64,000 nucleotides of DNA from Odontesthes bonariensis. Taxonomy: Eukaryota > Chordata > Actinopteri > Atheriniformes > Atherinopsidae. Location of the stretch: NCBI RefSeq assembly GCF_027942865.1, contig NC_134509.1, forward strand, positions 15,960,017 through 16,024,016, in the 5' to 3' direction. A model generated the notes under the pieces. It had not been told where the DNA came from. It ran no database searches and worked only from the letters and a program-made list of their open reading frames with translations. The position numbers and the translations under genes were made by a program. Each line of letters opens with the position of its first letter. Within the stretch, counting starts at the first letter, position 1. This document shows, one piece after another, positions 26,001 to 38,072 of the stretch.

Positions 26001-29000
26001 GGCAAGCCTATGGCTGCTGAAGGGATTTGCATCCACTGTTATTTGAAAAGAAGAAATACAGATGAACCGAAGAAAACCTTTCTCGAAATGCTTTTATCTG
26101 TCTCATCTTTCTTACATTTGATCTACATGAATACTTCTTTGGCTTCCATCCCTAACCCTACACCATTGATGATAAGAAAGCTATCTCCACGACCTCTGTG
26201 AACACCTTGGTCTTTTTATGCCCTCAGTTAAATAACCCCACTCAGAATGCACATTATTATGCACATTACTTGTCCTTCCTGTGGTGTGCATTCACTCACT
26301 GCTTCTGTGTGTCTGTAAATTTTGACTAAATAGCTAATCAGAGAGCAGTCCTTTCATTAGTGTGACCACCTGCCCCTGCATGCAGTTTTAACACACTATA
26401 CTAGACAAGTGGAGAAATCCTTCAAAATGGGTCCTTTACACAAAGATTCTCACCGACACTGAACGTGCCTGGGGACACCCTAATGTCTTTGTTCCAACAC
26501 AGTCACCAATGTATCCACGACGGGTGATTCTAAAACTACCCAGATCCACAATACAAACAACCATAGAATTTTTCACTGTTGTGAATCCCCAAAATGATCA
26601 AGATTATAGTATAGCCGGTAGTAAAAAGAATTATAACAAAACCTTGTCTCATGAATTAAGATGAGAACCAAACCATGGAATCCTTACATCCCCAGTTTGA
26701 CTCATAAATCACATCAGGTTTTAATGGCCCAAACAATGGTGACAATCACAGTGACACAGCCCACAATATTTTACAATTAAAGACTAAACACACCTTCCAG
26801 GCTTAATTGTCCAGGAAGCTATTAAGAGCAAATATTAAAATGTACTTTTGACATATAATAAAAAGGGTTTGCTTGATCTTTTCAGTCATAGCCCTGCTGG
26901 GGAAACATTTTCAACAACAGGCAGGAGGAGGAACCTTTATCCCTCTTGAAGTTATTGGAAAATTTTGTTAAGCTCGTGGTGGAAAAGAAGCGATAGGTGA
27001 TGGTGGCTTTGATAATATATGAGAAAAAAAATTCAATACAAATATCGTTCTGGAAGGCCAGTGACAATGAGTACAAGTACCAGTAGGGCAGGATAAATGC
27101 TCTCATTCATTTCTTTTTCTCTCTTTTAATATTGATGTAAAAGAGCTCGTGTGTTTCCGCCCCCATGAGGACATCGTTGCAGGGACACTGCAAATCAGGA
27201 GTGAGGCCGACAAGCAGAAGACTGAATCTAAGCTGATCAAGGGATTTTCCTATAGCCACGTTTAAATCAGTAGTCGTGTTTAGAGTCAAACACTCCTCTC
27301 TACTGTCTCCTCTATGTGTTACGGCAGATCAACACATGTACTGGATCTTGTGCACATGTTTGTATTTTCATGGTGTTTATTTCAAATAGACAGAACGGTT
27401 ATGAGTCATTATGAGTCATAAGACCAAATGTCTTTTATGTTAAAATCCCCTTTAAAACTTTCATTTTGAATGAACTGAAACTTCCGTGTTTAAGCATGTT
27501 GGTTTCTTATATTTTGCACAAACTGAAAATTTAATTTTAAATGCATTTGGCAAGCATGGATATTTTTTAATTGTGGGAGCACCCTCTTTTAACAAAACAA
27601 TCCCCAGTGGGATCAGCTTCACATGGAGGCCAGCGGCAGACTTTTCAAACTAGTTTTTTTCTGTTAATTACAAAGCTGCTGTTTTCTGTCATTATTCTCA
27701 TTATTATGTGGGAAATCATTAAATTTGTGGGAAAACAGACAAGAGCATTGTTAGAGATCTTTCTTGGGCGACAAGGTATTGACCACTGCAGAGAACATGG
27801 ACTGAAAGCATCAGAAGACGCAGATCAGATACTTGCACTCCATGTAAAAACATCTGTATTTTCTTTAGACACAACAAACTGAAAAAAGTTGCCAGGTTTC
27901 ACATAAAGGTTACTGAAACAACATCTTCATAGGACAGCTGACGGAGTTTCCGCCTGCTTCCAGTCTTTGAGAACACTTTTGTAAGCAAACCACTGATAAC
28001 GCAAGCGTTTATGGGATATAAATCTATAATGACAGCTTGCTGTCCCTGCATTTCCATTCAGTCATGCTACCATCATGGGGTAATAAAGCCAAAATGAAAT
28101 GTTCAAGCAAACATCTATGCTGGACAAAGATGTTTGCATTCATTTTGCCCACCAAACATACATGTAAATACTATGTTGAACATTAGAGGTGTCTGAAAAC
28201 ACACACACACACTCACACAATACATCACAGATGTGTGTGTTCATAGAACATACAACACCTATATTTCTACAACTCATTCTCACTCTCCCGACAGGTTTTC
28301 ATGTTATTGAGCCTATATTTCAAGCCCCGAAGTCATGCAACTGAATTTGAATTTTAGATCCAAAGTGACCTATATTAAGAGGACAAGTGGTGTAAGATGC
28401 AAGCAAGGGCCTGCAGCTGCCAATTCTGAACAACCACAGCAGAACAATGCAAGAAATAAACAAAATAAATCCTGATCACAAAATCCCATAACCCAATGTT
28501 CATCATGCTAAATCCTGTTTTAACTGACTCAGCAGTTATAAAGTAACATATCTGAGCGACGGTTTAACAGTCACTTACCTTAGCCTCTGCCCTTCTGCTG
28601 AAACTCTGACTAAGGAGAGCAGAGACTCCAGTGAGTGTGTGTGAAGAACATGTGCATGTTTCTGCAGAGGAGATTAAGTGGTGTGGCGTGGATTGAGGGA
28701 TATATTTTGGTTCTGTACCCTGGCACATAATCAGAAAAACCTACAGCCACATTTAGAAAAACAATCATGATGCTGCAGCTTCACACTTTCTACTTGGTCT
28801 TTAATGGGATGACAATAAGCCGCAATAAGCCGCAATCAATTGAAAAAAAGAGTCACAACTGTTACACTGAATCATCGTTTGCTGTGGGTTTTTTTTGTTG
28901 ACATTTGCATCTCCATGGCAACAAAACAAAACGACAGATTCTGTCTCTGACAGTCAATCTTCATTGCTCCAGCTTTGACATCTAATATTGTGTTTGTGAA

Positions 29001-31881
29001 AGACACATCACTAAAATGTTAATACATACAGAAGATATAAAAAGGATGTCAGGCCTTTAGGAGAACAACTCAAGATGCTCAAAACATGGAAATCCATAAT
29101 GTTATTTCAGTGAATTTTCAGAGGCCATACCAGCATGACTGGAAAGCATCTTTTTTGTCTACAAATCAAGTATTACAGGGCTCTTATAGTATTAGATTTT
29201 CAGTACATCAAGAAAATAATGTATTTGATTCTTGGCAAATAAATTGATTTGATTGTATAACGATTGTATAATCATTTATAACAATATGATTGTAGTCAGG
29301 TGGAGAGAGAAAGTGTAAGAATAACAACTATCACAGTTTATGGACAACGTAAAAAGGCAGTCAGATTAACTTCCAAAGGTCTGACATATGTCATCAGTTC
29401 AATGTCACAACAAAATCCTTCATGATATTATCGTAATTATATTATCAATACAATATCAATATTGATCATTTTAATATTTCTTTTTCCACTCCCATATATT
29501 GCAACACCCAATGTAAACTTGTACACTCTTTCATATAAAAAATCCAAGCTGTACTTTTAGTCTGTTTTAGAATGATTTTCTTTTTTTCCAGGTGCAGAAA
29601 GCCATTTATCTTAAATCCTGGAAACATGGTCAGAATCTGTACCACAGTTGTAAAATGTGTTTGAGCTGAAAATCAAGGTTTAGCTTGCTGACAGCCTGTA
29701 AAGTTCATTAGATCATATCTACATAAATGAAACTGACTTAACTGTGGATTTCCTGTGGTTTTGTGGGCTGAGATTTCTCCATCACAATATTGGTCTTTCA
29801 AAGTAAAAAATGATGTTTAAGAGATGGTTCTGAGAGAGAACCTTAGTCCTAATACAAACAGGTGAGCTGCTTACAGAACAGGGATATTATCTATCAAGGC
29901 TCCAGAATTTGACTGATTTGGTGTGTGACTAACTTTTTTTGTTGATTGCACTTGTGTGCCTAAAATGCTGATCATAGACCTCTGTATACTCTGCATTGGT
30001 GCCTTAAAAACATATGTCCACGTGTTCAAACATTTGCTGCTACTTGGGGGCAGTCTCATAAATACATGTAACTATTTAAGCTTTGGGCTGCTCTTGGTGT
30101 TGTTAACACTGTTGTTGTTCATTTAGCTTTGCTCTGCTGTGGAGACTAATTATGAGAAATGAAAAAAAAAGTTTTGCTTTGTGGTGGAGTGAAAGTAAAT
30201 GTTTATAGATAATGTTAATTAGAATTGACCAGTGCAGCTGTTGCTTGAGCTTTTCTCTTGTGATTTGGTTTTTATGGTTTTCAGCACTTCATCCTCTTTG
30301 TTGTAAAATTGGCTCAAGCTAACTTTAAATCAATCAGCATTTGATCAACGCAGAGCATCATCTACAGAGTCTATGCATTGTCAGGAAGGAAGGAAGGACA
30401 GAAAGACCCGTCAAGATTCTTTTTGGCTGATTTGTATGCTATTTAAACGTGAAACTGAGGGGGACACATGCAAGCAGCTAGTAAGACAAAAACATGCTAG
30501 CCAGCGGTAACTCATGATGAAGAGAAGGATTGATAGTGTTTTAGTGTTGACAGTGAAAGTTTCAGTGTTGCATAACTATCTCTGAGCCCAGCTCTGAAAG
30601 CAGCCGAGACTTAAGTAGGGGAGGTCCCTGATAAGATGCCAAACATTTACTCATGCCAAGCTTCAAAGGTAGCACGAGACAAACGGAGCAAGACCCAACT
30701 GAAAATAAAAAGCCCAAAATACATATATTTGGGAAATACTTGTTAGCCCGATTTCCGTGCCTTAGGTAGGATAAGATGTTTTTTGTGATGTGTTGCATCA
30801 GTTGCAAAGATGGAGAAAACAATGCTTTTTATGTCGAAGCATCAACGTGCAGAATTATAACACAAAAAAAAGTAGGTTCTCCTCTTGAAAAAGATCGAGA
30901 GATAGATGGAAGGAAGGACAAGATTATTACAGCTGTAAATTTCTTACCATGGTAATTGAGGAATTGCAGCTTTAGACACTTGTAAATTGGCTTGCTTTTC
31001 AGCCTTAGGAGTTTTCAGACAGATAATTACAACAGATTTACAAAGGCTGCAATGTTTACCGTTGAAAAAAGAACATTGATGCGGTAAATCTGTTCATGTA
31101 CTAGAGGTCCATTTATTGCCTTCTTACAGACTGCAAACAGCAGAGAGATGTCAGCTAATAAGGTGGAGAAGGCAGGACTCAAAACAGGAAATCTTCTGCT
31201 GGGTGTGAGTCGTCTTAGCTCATTTAAAAATACATCGTGATCTCTGAAAAACACAATTTGGGAACTGAACTAGGGCCAGTTATTCTAAGTAGCTGTGTTG
31301 CTTGTATCTAACTTTGTTTGCTTATTCAGAGTAATTCTGGAAATAAGTATTCAAAGCCTGCGGATATCACAGCCAAATGCTACGTGAGTGTCAGAAAAAG
31401 GATTGATAGACATTTCAAAAAGTCTAACTGCCAATTAGACGCTATTTAAATTCCCAGTTTCAGAAGTATATCTGAATCTAGATTAAGATAATACAACCAT
31501 TCAACCTCTTCCATGAAATCATAACTATACAGATTTAAAGAACCCAACGTTTTAGTTCCAGTATATAACATCATGACCTCAGATCTCGTCTTGGGATCTA
31601 GATTAGATCCTCCCTACCGCCACAGAAAAACACTCTGCAAAAAACATTCAGGCACTTTTTATGTAGTTTGGGAGGCATTACGTGAGGTTGTTTAAAAAAT
31701 GTGTTATGACATTATGATATGATGCGACATAAACTGGTATAAACTTTTGTCTACAGTATGATATGGTGGGATGAATAAAAGGCAACTGAAAGCACCAAAC
31801 TTTCCTAAATAGAGGGAACTGTCGTGGAGGGCAATCAAGCACATATAGAAGATAAAACTGAAGACTGATATAAAGACACAC

Positions 31882-31954
<73 letters not shown>

Positions 31955-32260
31955 TATATGCAACCTCTTCTGAAGCAATCAAGATCAACACTTAAGGACC
32001 AATCAAATGACTTCTGCCAACACAAATAACTTATCTGGAATCTTAAACCTCTGAAAACTGATCACCTTTTCACTAATTTTTAAGCTTTAATGGAAAATAA
32101 GACATAAACAAATGCACACAGCATTCACGGGAACTCATGAGTTTTGAGAACAGTTTTGAGGTCAGAAACTCACCTCGTTCTTGTCTTTGGAGCGAGGTGC
32201 GCTCTTGCCATTACTAGCTGTCTCCCTTGCTGGAACCACAGTTATCTGTTGTACTGGCAT
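18718..32260 (-). CDS. marchf1: MARCHF1 membrane-associated RING-CH E3 ubiquitin ligase
   Basis: Coding exons in transcript order: 32260-32174, 24888-24838, 24304-24231, 23010-22192 (cassette), 22031-21851, 21751-21607 and 19040-18718. All have GT-AG ends and matching phases. The long form is 559 aa and skipping the cassette gives 286 aa, close to the two human isoform sizes (545 and 289). The N-terminus [20 protein letters not shown] is followed by [15 protein letters not shown] and SPSTQDICR. The RING-CH (C4HC3) domain reads [37 protein letters not shown] and CCELCKYDF. Two membrane segments follow: [19 protein letters not shown], and [16 protein letters not shown] after VLEWPFW. The family ubiquitinates MHC class II, CD86 and other endosomal membrane proteins. 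Intron 1 is 7.3 kb. The gene is convergent with tma16, as in human. Confidence 0.96.
19680..20210 (-). pseudogene. Degenerate Tc1-like transposase fragment in marchf1 intron
   Basis: On the minus strand [18 protein letters not shown] followed by a degenerate region resembles the N-terminal helix-turn-helix of Tc1 transposases (RKRVVEAHKKGKGYKTI type). Further on, traces of the central domain appear in several frames (plus-strand order ends with TTCTATTGGATTGATGTCAG). Frames are broken throughout. Confidence 0.6.
20476..20572. repeat. Short inverted-repeat MITE (CAGTACCAGTCAAAAG ends)
   Basis: The left end reads TACAGTACCAGTCAAAAG and the right end CAAACCTTTGGTGACTGGCA, which is its degenerate complement. 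The spacing is under 100 bp. It resembles Tc1-type miniature elements in fish. Confidence 0.5.
21349..21390. repeat. (TAA)n microsatellite
   Basis: About 14 uninterrupted TAA/AAT units, in the marchf1 intron before the last coding exon. Confidence 0.95.
22034..22056. repeat. (CA)11 at the marchf1 RING-exon acceptor
   Basis: On the sense (minus) strand this is a (TG)n run that ends in TAG immediately before the RING exon. It stands where a polypyrimidine tract is expected. Confidence 0.95.
22192..23010 (-). other. marchf1: marchf1 819-nt cassette exon (273 codons)
   Basis: This exon encodes a Ser/Arg/Glu-rich, probably disordered segment ([29 protein letters not shown]). Its length divides by three. 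It joins upstream exon 24304-24231 in phase 2 and the RING exon in phase 2, so inclusion or skipping both keep frame. It ends ...ELEVC plus AG, and the upstream exon ends ...QDIC plus AG. Either way the next exon completes Arg and the first RING zinc-ligand cysteine is present. Its acceptor is preceded on the sense strand by about 18 GT units and TTTAG. Confidence 0.9.
23015..23051. repeat. (CA)18 at the marchf1 cassette acceptor
   Basis: On the sense (minus) strand this is a (GT)n run followed by TTTAG at the 5' edge of the 819-nt cassette exon. Confidence 0.95.
24889..32173 (-). other. marchf1 intron 1 (7.3 kb), no supported internal gene
   Basis: The GTGAGT donor is at 32173 and the CTGCAG acceptor at 24889. 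It contains a TA microsatellite at about 31880-31950 and AT-rich unique-looking DNA. An exon-like stretch near 28580 does not keep frame (see rejected items). Alternative 5' exons are known in mammalian MARCHF1, but I could not identify any here. Confidence 0.5.
31880..31950. repeat. (TA)n microsatellite
   Basis: About 70 nt of nearly pure TA, with one TG interruption. It creates spurious open frames made of Tyr-Ile. Confidence 0.95.
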
Positions 32261-33239
32261 GCTGCTGTTTCCAAGCAACGCTCCAGTACTACTCCCGCAG
32301 CATTCCCAGCCCGCTACGCCTTCCTGTCCTCGAATCCGTGTCCCTGTGTGGGATCCGCTGTCCCATTCAAAAGCTGTTTTTAGAGAAATAAGACGCCACT
32401 CCTGGACTGCTCTACTTTATCAGCTCAATCCGGATCACGAAGAGCAACAGAGATGGAATGGGATCAGGTCACCGTGGCAACACGGGAACAGCTCTGAAGA
32501 TGGTGGGGTGTGAGGTCGTCATGGCGACTGGGAAACTACTCAACAGTGCGCACCACTTCCTCTTCTTCTCTCCGTTCCTCCTCCCTCATGCTAAGAGACA
32601 GACAGACAAGTTGAGATGGCCTGAACAGTAAACAAGGAGGCAGGGAAAAGGTGTGTTGTTGTGATGAACGCTTCTATGTATGTGTGTTTCTCTCTTGAAG
32701 GGGCGGAGCCAGGATTTTGTTGCACTTGCTGTATAACAAGCATAAAGTCCACAAGGATTAGGGCTTAGACTAACCTCAATCTCCTCCTCTGACCAGTGGT
32801 GTAGCTAATAAGCTTACGCAACTTGTGCACATGGACATCACTCACTCAATCAAGCACACACATCACCCAATTGTTGCAGACACCCTGATATGAAACAAAG
32901 TGTTGATTGATGTTTAAATACCCCTTTTCTTCTGTCATGCTAAAGCAATAGAGGCCCATTGCTTTTCTGACTGGAGCCAACTACAAGCCACTTAAGCGTC
33001 TGTGGGTGGTGAGGGCGTAATCCTATTGTAAACTGTCTCAGCTCAGGAGGATTATGATTGATATAACTGGAAAATGGGGGAGCTAAAGTTATCACTAAAG
33101 AGCAGAGGTGGACTGAACGTTGTTCTTGTTGGTTTGCTTGGGTGGTTTTGTTTAAAAAATGTTATCTATCTTAAAAAAAAAATACATCATTACACCATTT
33201 TAAATTAGATTTACAAAAACATTTGGTGTCAAAAGCCTG

Positions 33240-33372
33240 GAAAAGCTATATTCAGATTTATTCATATAGTGCCAAATCACAACAAATGTCATCTCAAAGC
33301 ACTTCAAAGAATCAATACAATTCATTGTAATCCAATCACATCCAATCCATTAAATTTCCAAATTAATCCAAT
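33240..33372. repeat. Dispersed fish repeat (ATAGTGCCAAATCACAACAA type), interrupted
   Basis: TTTATTCATATAGTGCCAAA followed by TCACAACAAATGTC and CTCAAAGCACTT is a very common teleost repeat phrase. It appears to resume after 33640 (TATTCATACAAAAGCCAATT), so the RTE-like tail at 33373-33635 is probably inserted into it, with ATTCAT as a possible target duplication. Confidence 0.5.
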
Positions 33373-33635
33373 TCATCCATCCATCCATCCATTTTCTATA
33401 CCCACTGAATCTGTCGGTCGGGTCGCGGGGGGGCTGGAGCCTATCCCAGCGGTCAAGAGGCGGGGTACACCCTGGACAGGCTGCCAGTCCATCACAGGGC
33501 CACACAGAGACAAACGAGACGCATACACCACACAGAAAGGCCTCAGCCGGGAGTTGAACATGGAACCCTCTTACTGTGAGGCGACGGTGCTAACCACCAC
33601 ACCACCGTGCAGCCCCTCCTATTCATACAAAAGCC
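33373..33635 (-). mobile_element. 3' end of an RTE-like LINE with (ATCC)n tail
   Basis: A run of CATCCATCCATCC leads into CATTTTCTATACCCACTG, GGTCGCGGGGGGGCTGGAGC, CTATCCCAGCGGTC and GGCGGGGTACACCCTGGACA, then GGGAGTTGAACATGGAACCC and GAGGCGACGGTGCTAACCAC. This order is the familiar fish RTE-type 3' untranslated tail. It is truncated and not coding. Confidence 0.7.
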
Positions 33636-33779
33636 AATTAAAGAGAAAGTAGCTGAGCTAAAATATCGCACTATGAGATCTTCAAGGTATAATGGATTGT
33701 CCACAACAACAAACAGGAGTTAGAAATAAACCTGGGTCTAGGACCGATTAATAACCCTGATTTGAAGATAGCTGACACT

Positions 33780-34300
33780 CCTCCTTCTCTGCCTGTGGTT
33801 CCAGGAATGTGAAAATTAAGAAAATTAGAGGGAGTTGATCAATTCATGCTAGCATGATCCTCCTGCTGCAGCCAGGTGTCTGCAAGACAAAATCTATCAA
33901 TATAATGCAATTTACAAACAGACTCGTAAAGGAGAAATCTAAAATTCACTAAACCGTGTTTAATAGTTTTATGTTTTTGTCCAGTTTAATCTTTTGTCTT
34001 GTTTTTTTTTTTTAGGTTTTCAGGATTAGTTCCTCTTGTACTTATTGATTTATCACATTTGGGTGGTCTGCAGGAAGCTGCAGAAAAGCGCAAGACTGCA
34101 ACTCTGCATCCTGGTCTCAACCCTGGGTTGTCATGTTTTTGGATGACTAAAGAAATCCAGCCATATATCTAGATATGAGAGCTGCAGCTTCCAAAGCGCA
34201 TCTCTCCTAGTCGGATCAGGTTTTCCCCAGACAGATTGCTAATTATCTGTGTTGCCCGCATGAACTGTAATTTGCACTTAATGTAAGGTCAGCAAGCCAT
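33780..34300. repeat. Probable degenerate LINE-derived sequence
   Basis: Phrases such as CCAGGTGTCTGCAAGACAAA and GCTGCAGCTTCCAAAGCGCA look like pieces of a dispersed non-LTR element. No open frame of useful length survives and the class is not assigned. Confidence 0.3.
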
Positions 34301-34821
34301 GAACCTCTTCTGATATATGGTATGTATTTCACTTAAACGCTATTTCCTGATTTTCTTGTAACGTGCAGATGAGGAGCAACACATTTTCAGCAACAACAAC
34401 TTTTCTGGGTGAGTACAACTTCTAAAGTGAGAAGTGGTTGCAACAGTGACCTAGATATAAATGGGCTCTAACATCCTCTTCAAACTTTCACACATCACAG
34501 CAATACCACTTGATCGCAATGGAAATTAGGAAGTCAACCCACACTTTCATGGTTTAGTGAAAAGAAAAAAATAATTCCATCTACATGGTAAATAAGGTCT
34601 CACTTCTCTAACATTCACAGAGTGAAGATGTATGTGTGTGTGTTTTTTTTTTTGTATCTTTGGGATGAAGCCAAAACCAAAGGACTGGTTGATCTGCATA
34701 AGTTTAAATTCCAGAGCAAGGTCAGAATCGGGGGGTACAAACATTCTTAAACACTTAACTCATAGCATTTAGACAAAATGCCCAAGAGCAGTCGTAAATC
34801 TTATGTGGGGTGTTTTTAATT

Positions 34822-34824
<3 letters not shown>

Positions 34825-34857
<33 letters not shown>
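34825..34857. repeat. (CA)n microsatellite
   Basis: About 16 CA units, upstream of the first smim31-like exon. Confidence 0.95.
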
Positions 34858-34861
<4 letters not shown>

Positions 34862-35194
34862 GGAGGCCCAGGGCCCATCAATAATTACCGTTAATATGAT
34901 CTCACTTGAACTTGAGAGGGGATATCAGCTCTTCACAGCTTTTACAAGAGTGTGACAAAGAGAGAGAGAGACAGAAAGATAGAGCGAAAGAGAGAGAGCG
35001 TGGTAAAGAGAGAACACAGTGGGTTTGACATGTGCTATGACACCGTTGTGTGAATGTCAGCATCTAAATGCTCCGGGAAACACTAGGTGAGTGTTCAACC
35101 TTGATTTTAATGCAGCATGGGATGAGGTCTAACCTTTGGAGATAAGGTAATCTTACTGATTTGACTTACAGCTGTGGCAGCGGATTAAAAGTAG

Positions 35195-35306
35195 ATGGCC
35201 ACTACTATAACTGAGCTCGAGAGTTTAACCATCATGTTCTCCATTCTGGTTTTTGCCCTCTTCACACTCATTGGGATGATTAACCAGGACTGCCCTTGCT
35301 TGAACG
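35195..35306 (+). CDS. SMIM31-like first coding exon (upstream copy)
   Basis: This exon codes 37 residues plus one base (phase 1) and ends at AACG|GTATGG. The peptide MATTITELESLTIMFSILVF... continues ALFTLIGMINQDCPCLN, a single membrane segment. It aligns without gaps to the smim31 exon at 43692-43803, which is exactly the same length and phase. Shared positions include M1, E9, I13, F20, L22, F23, L25 and Q31. Upstream, a likely non-coding exon ends CACTAG|GTGAGT at 35086, and an 85-bp intron ends TTACAG at 35171. I found no private second exon. Phase allows splicing into 43890, which would make it an alternative N-terminus of smim31. Otherwise it is a tandem paralogue whose second exon is missing or unrecognised. 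Confidence 0.65.
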
Positions 35307-35529
35307 GTATGGCTGCAAAACACACAAACTCAAAAGTCTAGTTCATATTTGATGTTTTTTTGTAATTTCCCTTTAGCTTTGTTACAATAATAAAGTATCT
35401 AGAACCAGATGTGATATATGAGAACATGACCTCATGATGAATTATGATGAACTTTTTGATCAAAAACTTGTATTCCACAGAAGGTAATACGAAAGTAACA
35501 AATCAAATGTTAACATTATCTTTTCATAA

Positions 35530-36114
35530 TTAGATGGATGTCAGCGACAGGTTTAAAAAAAGCTGGGGCAGGAGCATTTTAACCGTTGCTCCGTATGAAC
35601 TCTTCTTTTAACAACTGAGGGAGTAGAGGAGACCAATCGCTGTTGTTTTGAAAGTGAAATATTTTCCCATTGTTGCTTGATGTAAGATTTCAGCTACTCA
35701 GCGGTTAGAGAATTCCTTTGTCATATGTTTCTTTTCAATCCGCCAAATGTTTTCAGCAGGTCACAAGTCAGGTGACTGCAGGCAGAGCAGTTCAGCACCT
35801 AGATTATTTACTGCAGTCGTCTAATACACATTTGGGGAAAAATACACGTTTCGAGTTTTCGAGTTTGGTGTAGCATTTCTTCCTAAAATAAGCAAGACCT
35901 TCCCCCAAAGAAGATGCCACAGGACAGATTTCCACTTCATCTCAGACAATCTAAAAGGAATTTAGGTCCAGAGAAAGCAGAAGCATTTCCAGATGTTATT
36001 TTCATATTGTATGCTTTTTCTTTTGCGTGATCAAGTTTTGACTTGCATTTGTGCGGGCGGCAATAACCTATGTTCACCGGAAAATAGTTGAATTGTGTTA
36101 GTTTCCAATGTAGT
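35530..36114. repeat. Dispersed repeat fragment, class unknown
   Basis: The phrases GTCAGCGACAGGTTTAAAAA, AGCTGGGGCAGGAGCATTTT and GCCAAATGTTTTCAGCAGGT are typical of a repeated fish sequence. It borders an L2-like LINE piece at about 36115. No coding frame is supported. Confidence 0.4.
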
Positions 36115-36204
36115 GCTGTCTGAGGTTGATTGTATCAAATACAGCACTGAGATCCAACAGAACAAGCACAGACACAAGTCCGCTATTAGAGACCAAGAGG
36201 ACAT

Positions 36205-37506
36205 TAGGCGCATTCCCATTGTAGGAACCTTTTGCAGTTTCCTATAACCTTTTCAGGAACGGGGCCGTTTTTTCCCCGCATTCGGACATACAGGAATTAA
36301 GCCTGATTTATACTCAGAAACCAGGTCGTCTGCGTGTGTGTCGCAGTTAACGCAGACACTACGCAGACACTACGCAGACACTACGCAGACACTCTGGTGC
36401 ACCTCCTCAAAATTGTAACTCACCGCAGACAGTGCCGCAGACATCGCCGCAGGGAGGAGAGAAAGGAGGCCTCTGATTGGTCAACTCTACATCCGCTCTA
36501 CACTATGCGTATTTCCGGTTTGCTAACCGGCTGACGCTAACCGTGCTAACCGTGACGATTCTTTCGCCTCTCTGCCAGCTCCAGTAGTGGCAATATTTCT
36601 TCTATTTCTAGATCGATCAGCTGCATCTCAATCAAAGTGCGCATTCGTCCAGTCGCCATTGTTGTTGAATGACCTCCGTAACCGTAACACCCACAATCCT
36701 AGCTTGTTCATGATTGTCCCTCTTGCGTTGTGGCGTGGGATTAACATAGCGCAGACAGCGCTTCAAGGCATAAATCAAAAATAACTGCGTCGTGTCTGCG
36801 ACAAGCTCACTGCGACACACTGCTGCAAAGTATACACGAGCCTTTAGGGACCATGGCCCTCAGTTCCTGTAGTCATTTTAGCTCCTTCTCCGAGGCTGGG
36901 TCTTTTCTGGGTTCTATAGGAACACATCTGACGTAGGTGTTTGGTGGTTGGTAGCTACGCCCCATGTCAGATTTCCACTTCTTCATGTTCCTAATCTGCT
37001 CAACGCAAACAGTAGAATAAAGGCTGAAATGTTTACTCATACGACAGACTCAACCTGCGCGTGTTTAATAAGTTAAACTTACACGTCGTCTCCTTTGTCT
37101 GCGGCGCTCTGCTCTCCTTCCTGCATGAAACGAAGAAGTATCGCCTGAGCTCGATTCTTCGTCTCCTGACTCTCTCTGTGAGCTCTTCCAGCCTCGATGT
37201 TAGACGCCCGATGTGATCGTCCATGATTAATATCACCATCATGCAGACCATGAATACGATAGCTTCTTGGTGGTGTTTTTTTCTTCTCTCCTTACTTTTC
37301 GCGGATTTTGTTTTGTTTTGTTTTCTTGTTGAATGTGGCGCTAAAGTAACACGTCACTGTCGCAGACGGTTGCGTCGCATCAGTCCCTATCAAGGTCCCT
37401 ACTCATGTGCGAATGCAAACTGAAACAGTTCCCCTGGGGAAGGGCAGTGATCAGAACGGAATTCGAGGTGGACCGTTCTTAGAACTGCTCTGTCCGAATG
37501 CGGCTA
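36205..37506. mobile_element. DNA transposon with TAGSCGCATTC ends, inserted in the LINE
   Basis: The left end reads TAGGCGCATTCCCATT and the right end, on the other strand, TAGCCGCATTCGGACA. The inner sequence repeats the end motif (CCGCATTCGGACA at 36276 and 37491). It interrupts the LINE reverse transcriptase exactly between ALVKVT and the downstream SNSGL. It carries a nested MITE at 36300-36843. A short open frame on the minus strand (37033-37251) rich in Arg/Glu may be a remnant of its coding region. Confidence 0.6.
36300..36843. mobile_element. PIF/Harbinger-like MITE nested in the DNA transposon
   Basis: The ends are AGCCTGATTTATACT and, inverted, AGGCTCGTGTATACT. TTA flanks both sides (36297-36299 and 36844-36846), the 3-bp target duplication expected of PIF/Harbinger. 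Near the left end a 12-bp unit (CGCAGACACTA) is repeated about four times at 36352-36392. No transposase is encoded. Confidence 0.65.
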
Positions 37507-37928
37507 TAGGTAACTTTAACCAGTGCTGCTTCTGTGCTATGATGCACTGAATCCTGACTGAAACTCTTCAAACAGATTATTTCTGTGTAAATGATCAAAA
37601 GTATTTTATCAAGAACTTTAGACATAAAAGGGAGATTGGATATAGGTCGATAGTTAGCTAACACTTCTGAATCAAGAGTTGTTTTTTTTAAGTAAAGGTT
37701 TAATTACAGCAACCAGAAACAAAGACTGATTAAATCCAATATATAAATACTGATTAAGGAAAATCTCCTTGAACAATCTGGTTGGGATTGAGCCTAAACT
37801 ACATGTTTATGGTTTAGAAGAGACTATTGCTGTTTTTAGCTCAGAGAGTTCGACTGGACAACAGTCTAAATACAAATCAGGTTCTAAAGATACTTCTAAA
37901 GCTGCTATACTTGATTATACGTCAGGGA

Positions 37929-38012
37929 TTAAAGCAATACTATGTAACATTTCTACCTTAAAATAACAGCTTGAAAAAAATTGTGCCGCTAGAATGAGTT
38001 TTAATATTACGA
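37929..38012. mobile_element. Partial left end of a TTAA MITE
   Basis: TTAAAGCAATACTATGTAAC and the next roughly 60 bp match the left 84 bp of the complete MITE at 38524-38961 almost exactly. The match stops at ATTACG, where different sequence follows. It marks the left edge of the insertion in the LINE. Confidence 0.75.
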
Positions 38013-38072
38013 AAGCGAAAGATTGACAAAAAAAATCAATTTGAAACGTATACTGCTCTCTGGTGGAACATA

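Noticed and set aside
28580-28610. Possible extra marchf1 exon (CTCCTTAG acceptor, CTAAG|GTAAGT donor)
   Set aside because: The 31-nt segment would break the frame and introduces a TAA. The direct junction 32174 to 24888 gives the conserved protein.
31678-32025. Frames rich in Tyr-Ile repeats
   Set aside because: Direct translation of the TA microsatellite.
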